Source: Thiomicrorhabdus sp. (GTDB taxonomy: Bacteria > Pseudomonadota > Gammaproteobacteria > Thiomicrospirales > Thiomicrospiraceae). From it: a DNA stretch of 5,440 bases. Positions 4,002-5,440 of the stretch are shown one piece after another; positions within the stretch are counted from its first letter, which is position 1; each line of letters opens with the position of its first letter. The notes below the pieces were generated by a model. That model made no database searches. It was not told where the DNA came from and saw only the letters and a program-made list of their open reading frames with translations. The stretch lies in the NCBI GenBank assembly GCA_021648185.1, contig JAKITH010000085.1:1-5440 (forward strand). The letters are read 5' to 3'. The position numbers and the translations under genes are program-made.

Positions 4002-5440
4002 GTGTTATCCCTTCAAAATCTATCCATTCGAGCCGGCTCAAAATTACTGTTTCAAGGCGCTACGCTTAATGTACATCCTGGGCAAAAAATTGGCTTAATT
4101 GGTCAAAATGGCACAGGAAAAACCACTCTATTTAAAACCCTATTGGGTGAACATTCGGTGGATGAAGGCCAAGTCGCCATTCCTGCCAACTGGTTAATCG
4201 GCAGTGTGGAGCAAGAGGTAAAACAGCTTGACTTAAATGCACTGGATTACGTCTGTTTTGGTGACACAAAATACGCGCACGCGCAAAAACAAGTCGCTGA
4301 ATCGGAAGCCACAGAAGACCATGATGCTTTGGTGCGAGCTTACGATGTTTTGGATAAAATAGACGGGTTTGCCGTGCCCAATAATGCGCGTCAATTGCTG
4401 TACGGTCTGGGGTTTAGTGAAGCCGATTTTGAAAAGAAAATTTCTGAATTTTCAGGGGGTTGGCAAGTTCGTTTAAAGTTGGCTAGAGCCTTAATGCAGC
4501 GTTCTGATTTATTGCTATTAGACGAACCCACCAACCATTTAGACATTGAAGCCGTGGCCTGGTTGATTCAGTGGTTAAAGTCCTATGAAGGCGCCATTTT
4601 AATCATCTCACACGATCGAGATTTTTTAGACCAAGTGGTGCAAGGCATTGCCCATATTCTCCAGCAAAAAATTACCTTTTATTCGGGAAATTTTGCCTCG
4701 TTTGAACGCCAGCGTAATGAACAGCTCATGCAACAACAAGCGTTGCACGACAAACAAAAACAGCAAATGCAGCATCTTAAAAGTTTTATTGAACGCTTTA
4801 AAGCCAAAGCCAGTAAAGCCAAGCAAGCGCAAAGCCGAGTAAAAGCCCTAGAGCGAATGGAAGAGGTGGCTGCTGTACAAGCCAGTAATCCGTTTACCTT
4901 TAAATTCTCCCCCCCCCAGCACCAGCCCGATCCCATGTTAGGGCTGGAGCATGTTGATTTTTCTTACGCAGATCAACCCATTTTAAAAGACGTAGATTTA
5001 ACCTTACGAGCAGGCGATCGTATTGGTTTAGTGGGCGTAAATGGCTCAGGTAAATCCACCTTAATTAAATTGTTGGTGGGCGATTTACCGCCTGAAAATG
5101 GCAAGGTTAAAATCAGTAGAGGGGTAAAGTTTGGCTATTTTGCACAACATCAGCTGGAATCGTTAATCTATGAAAAAAGCCCCCTACAGCACCTGCTCAT
5201 GTTGCCCGAACCGCCCAGCGATCAAGAAGCACGTAATTTTTTAGGCAGTTTTGGTTTTTCTAATGAACAGTGCTTGGACTCTATAAAACACTTTTCGGGG
5301 GGCGAAAAAGCCCGCCTAGCGTTAGCGATTATTGTTTACCAAAAGCCCAATTTAATTATTTTAGATGAGCCAACCAACCATCTGGATATGGATACTCGAG
5401 ATGCGCTGGATATGGCACTGCAAGATTTTGACGGTGCCTT
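4002..5440 (+). CDS. yheS: ABC-F family ATPase YheS, 3' end outside window
   Basis: The frame opens at GTG 4002, 3 nt after the lolD stop, with AAGAGG (3985-3990) 11 nt upstream. It stays open to the window end: 479 codons plus two bases of a protein usually ~635 long. It has two fused ABC domains and no membrane segment. Domain 1: Walker A GQNGTGKTT (34-42), signature FSGGW (150-154), Walker B LLLDEPTNHLD (Asp174, Glu175), His204. The linker (~205-310) holds the charged, Gln-rich helical arm typical of ABC-F, with KAKASKAKQAQSR and LERME motifs strongly resembling E. coli YheS. Domain 2: Walker A GVNGSGKST (345-353), signature FSGGEKARLALA (from 431), Walker B LDEPTNHLD (Asp455, Glu456). ABC-F proteins bind the ribosomal E site and modulate translation; YheS's exact job is less clear. 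A C9 run lies in the linker. Missing: the end of domain 2 and the C-terminal coiled coil. Confidence 0.95.
   Translation, partial: MLSLQNLSIRAGSKLLFQGATLNVHPGQKIGLIGQNGTGKTTLFKTLLGEHSVDEGQVAIPANWLIGSVEQEVKQLDLNALDYVCFGDTKYAHAQKQVAESEATEDHDALVRAYDVLDKIDGFAVPNNARQLLYGLGFSEADFEKKISEFSGGWQVRLKLARALMQRSDLLLLDEPTNHLDIEAVAWLIQWLKSYEGAILIISHDRDFLDQVVQGIAHILQQKITFYSGNFASFERQRNEQLMQQQALHDKQKQQMQHLKSFIERFKAKASKAKQAQSRVKALERMEEVAAVQASNPFTFKFSPPQHQPDPMLGLEHVDFSYADQPILKDVDLTLRAGDRIGLVGVNGSGKSTLIKLLVGDLPPENGKVKISRGVKFGYFAQHQLESLIYEKSPLQHLLMLPEPPSDQEARNFLGSFGFSNEQCLDSIKHFSGGEKARLALAIIVYQKPNLIILDEPTNHLDMDTRDALDMALQDFDGA
4909..4917 (+). repeat. C9 homopolymer inside yheS
   Basis: Nine consecutive C encode part of Ser303-Pro304-Pro305-Gln306 at the end of the interdomain linker. 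The rest of the gene is AT-leaning and contains no comparable run. Losing one C would bring a stop at 4939-4941; gaining one would bring a stop at 4955-4957. Either would leave only the first ABC domain and the arm. Confidence 0.85.

Noticed and set aside
4909..4917. Frameshift in yheS at the C run, as a broken gene.
   Set aside because: Translating through the run with nine C keeps the same frame into the second Walker A; the gene is intact as given.
4626..4936. Three short open frames on both strands (4626-4832 -, 4648-4842 +, 4679-4936 -) within 4002-5440.
   Set aside because: The continuous + frame from 4002 encodes a complete series of ABC-F motifs; these frames are by-products of it.

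Overview
The window reads as chromosomal DNA of a sulfur-oxidising gammaproteobacterium with a moderately AT-rich genome, of the Thiomicrospira / Hydrogenovibrio / Thiomicrorhabdus kind. That placement is an inference. It rests on a group-typical sulfide:quinone oxidoreductase, LolC/LolD and YheS proteins of gammaproteobacterial character, and Lys/AAA-rich coding. No taxonomic marker gene is present.

Layout. Positions 1-375 hold the C-terminal 124 residues of sulfide:quinone oxidoreductase (+), ended by a hairpin terminator that lies inside the 3' end of a convergent small gene. That gene (691-413, -) encodes a 92-residue helix-turn-helix protein with a basic tail. Divergent from it, behind a TTGACA promoter and an inverted repeat, is a 74-residue protein that is 39% lysine (867-1091, +). 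It resembles bacterial histone H1-like proteins and is closed by a strong terminator (1123-1159). Next comes a TRIC/UPF0126 (YicG-type) membrane channel (1237-1872, +). A perfect TATAAT lies only 7 nt before its ATG, suggesting a leaderless mRNA, and a 12-bp inverted repeat lies just upstream.

Between the TRIC gene and the next operon sits a 159-bp, nearly completely palindromic, non-coding element (1875-2033). It has 18-bp perfect terminal inverted repeats and is flanked by the 5-bp direct repeat TAAAA. It is best explained as a MITE-like insertion. Its left target copy contains the TRIC stop codon, so the insertion left the protein unchanged.

Positions 2069-5440 form a compact + strand operon. 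It comprises lolC (or the homodimeric form, lolF), lolD overlapping it by 8 nt, and yheS starting 3 nt after lolD and running off the window. LolC/LolD extract lipoproteins from the inner membrane and hand them to LolA. YheS is a ribosome-associated ABC-F ATPase. No lolE follows lolD here. A run of nine C inside yheS is the one conspicuous homopolymer.

Most of the window is ordinary housekeeping and sulfur-oxidation sequence. The parts most worth a second look are the palindromic element at the TRIC stop codon, the lysine-rich protein with its divergent HTH neighbour, the leaderless-looking TRIC promoter, and the C9 tract.
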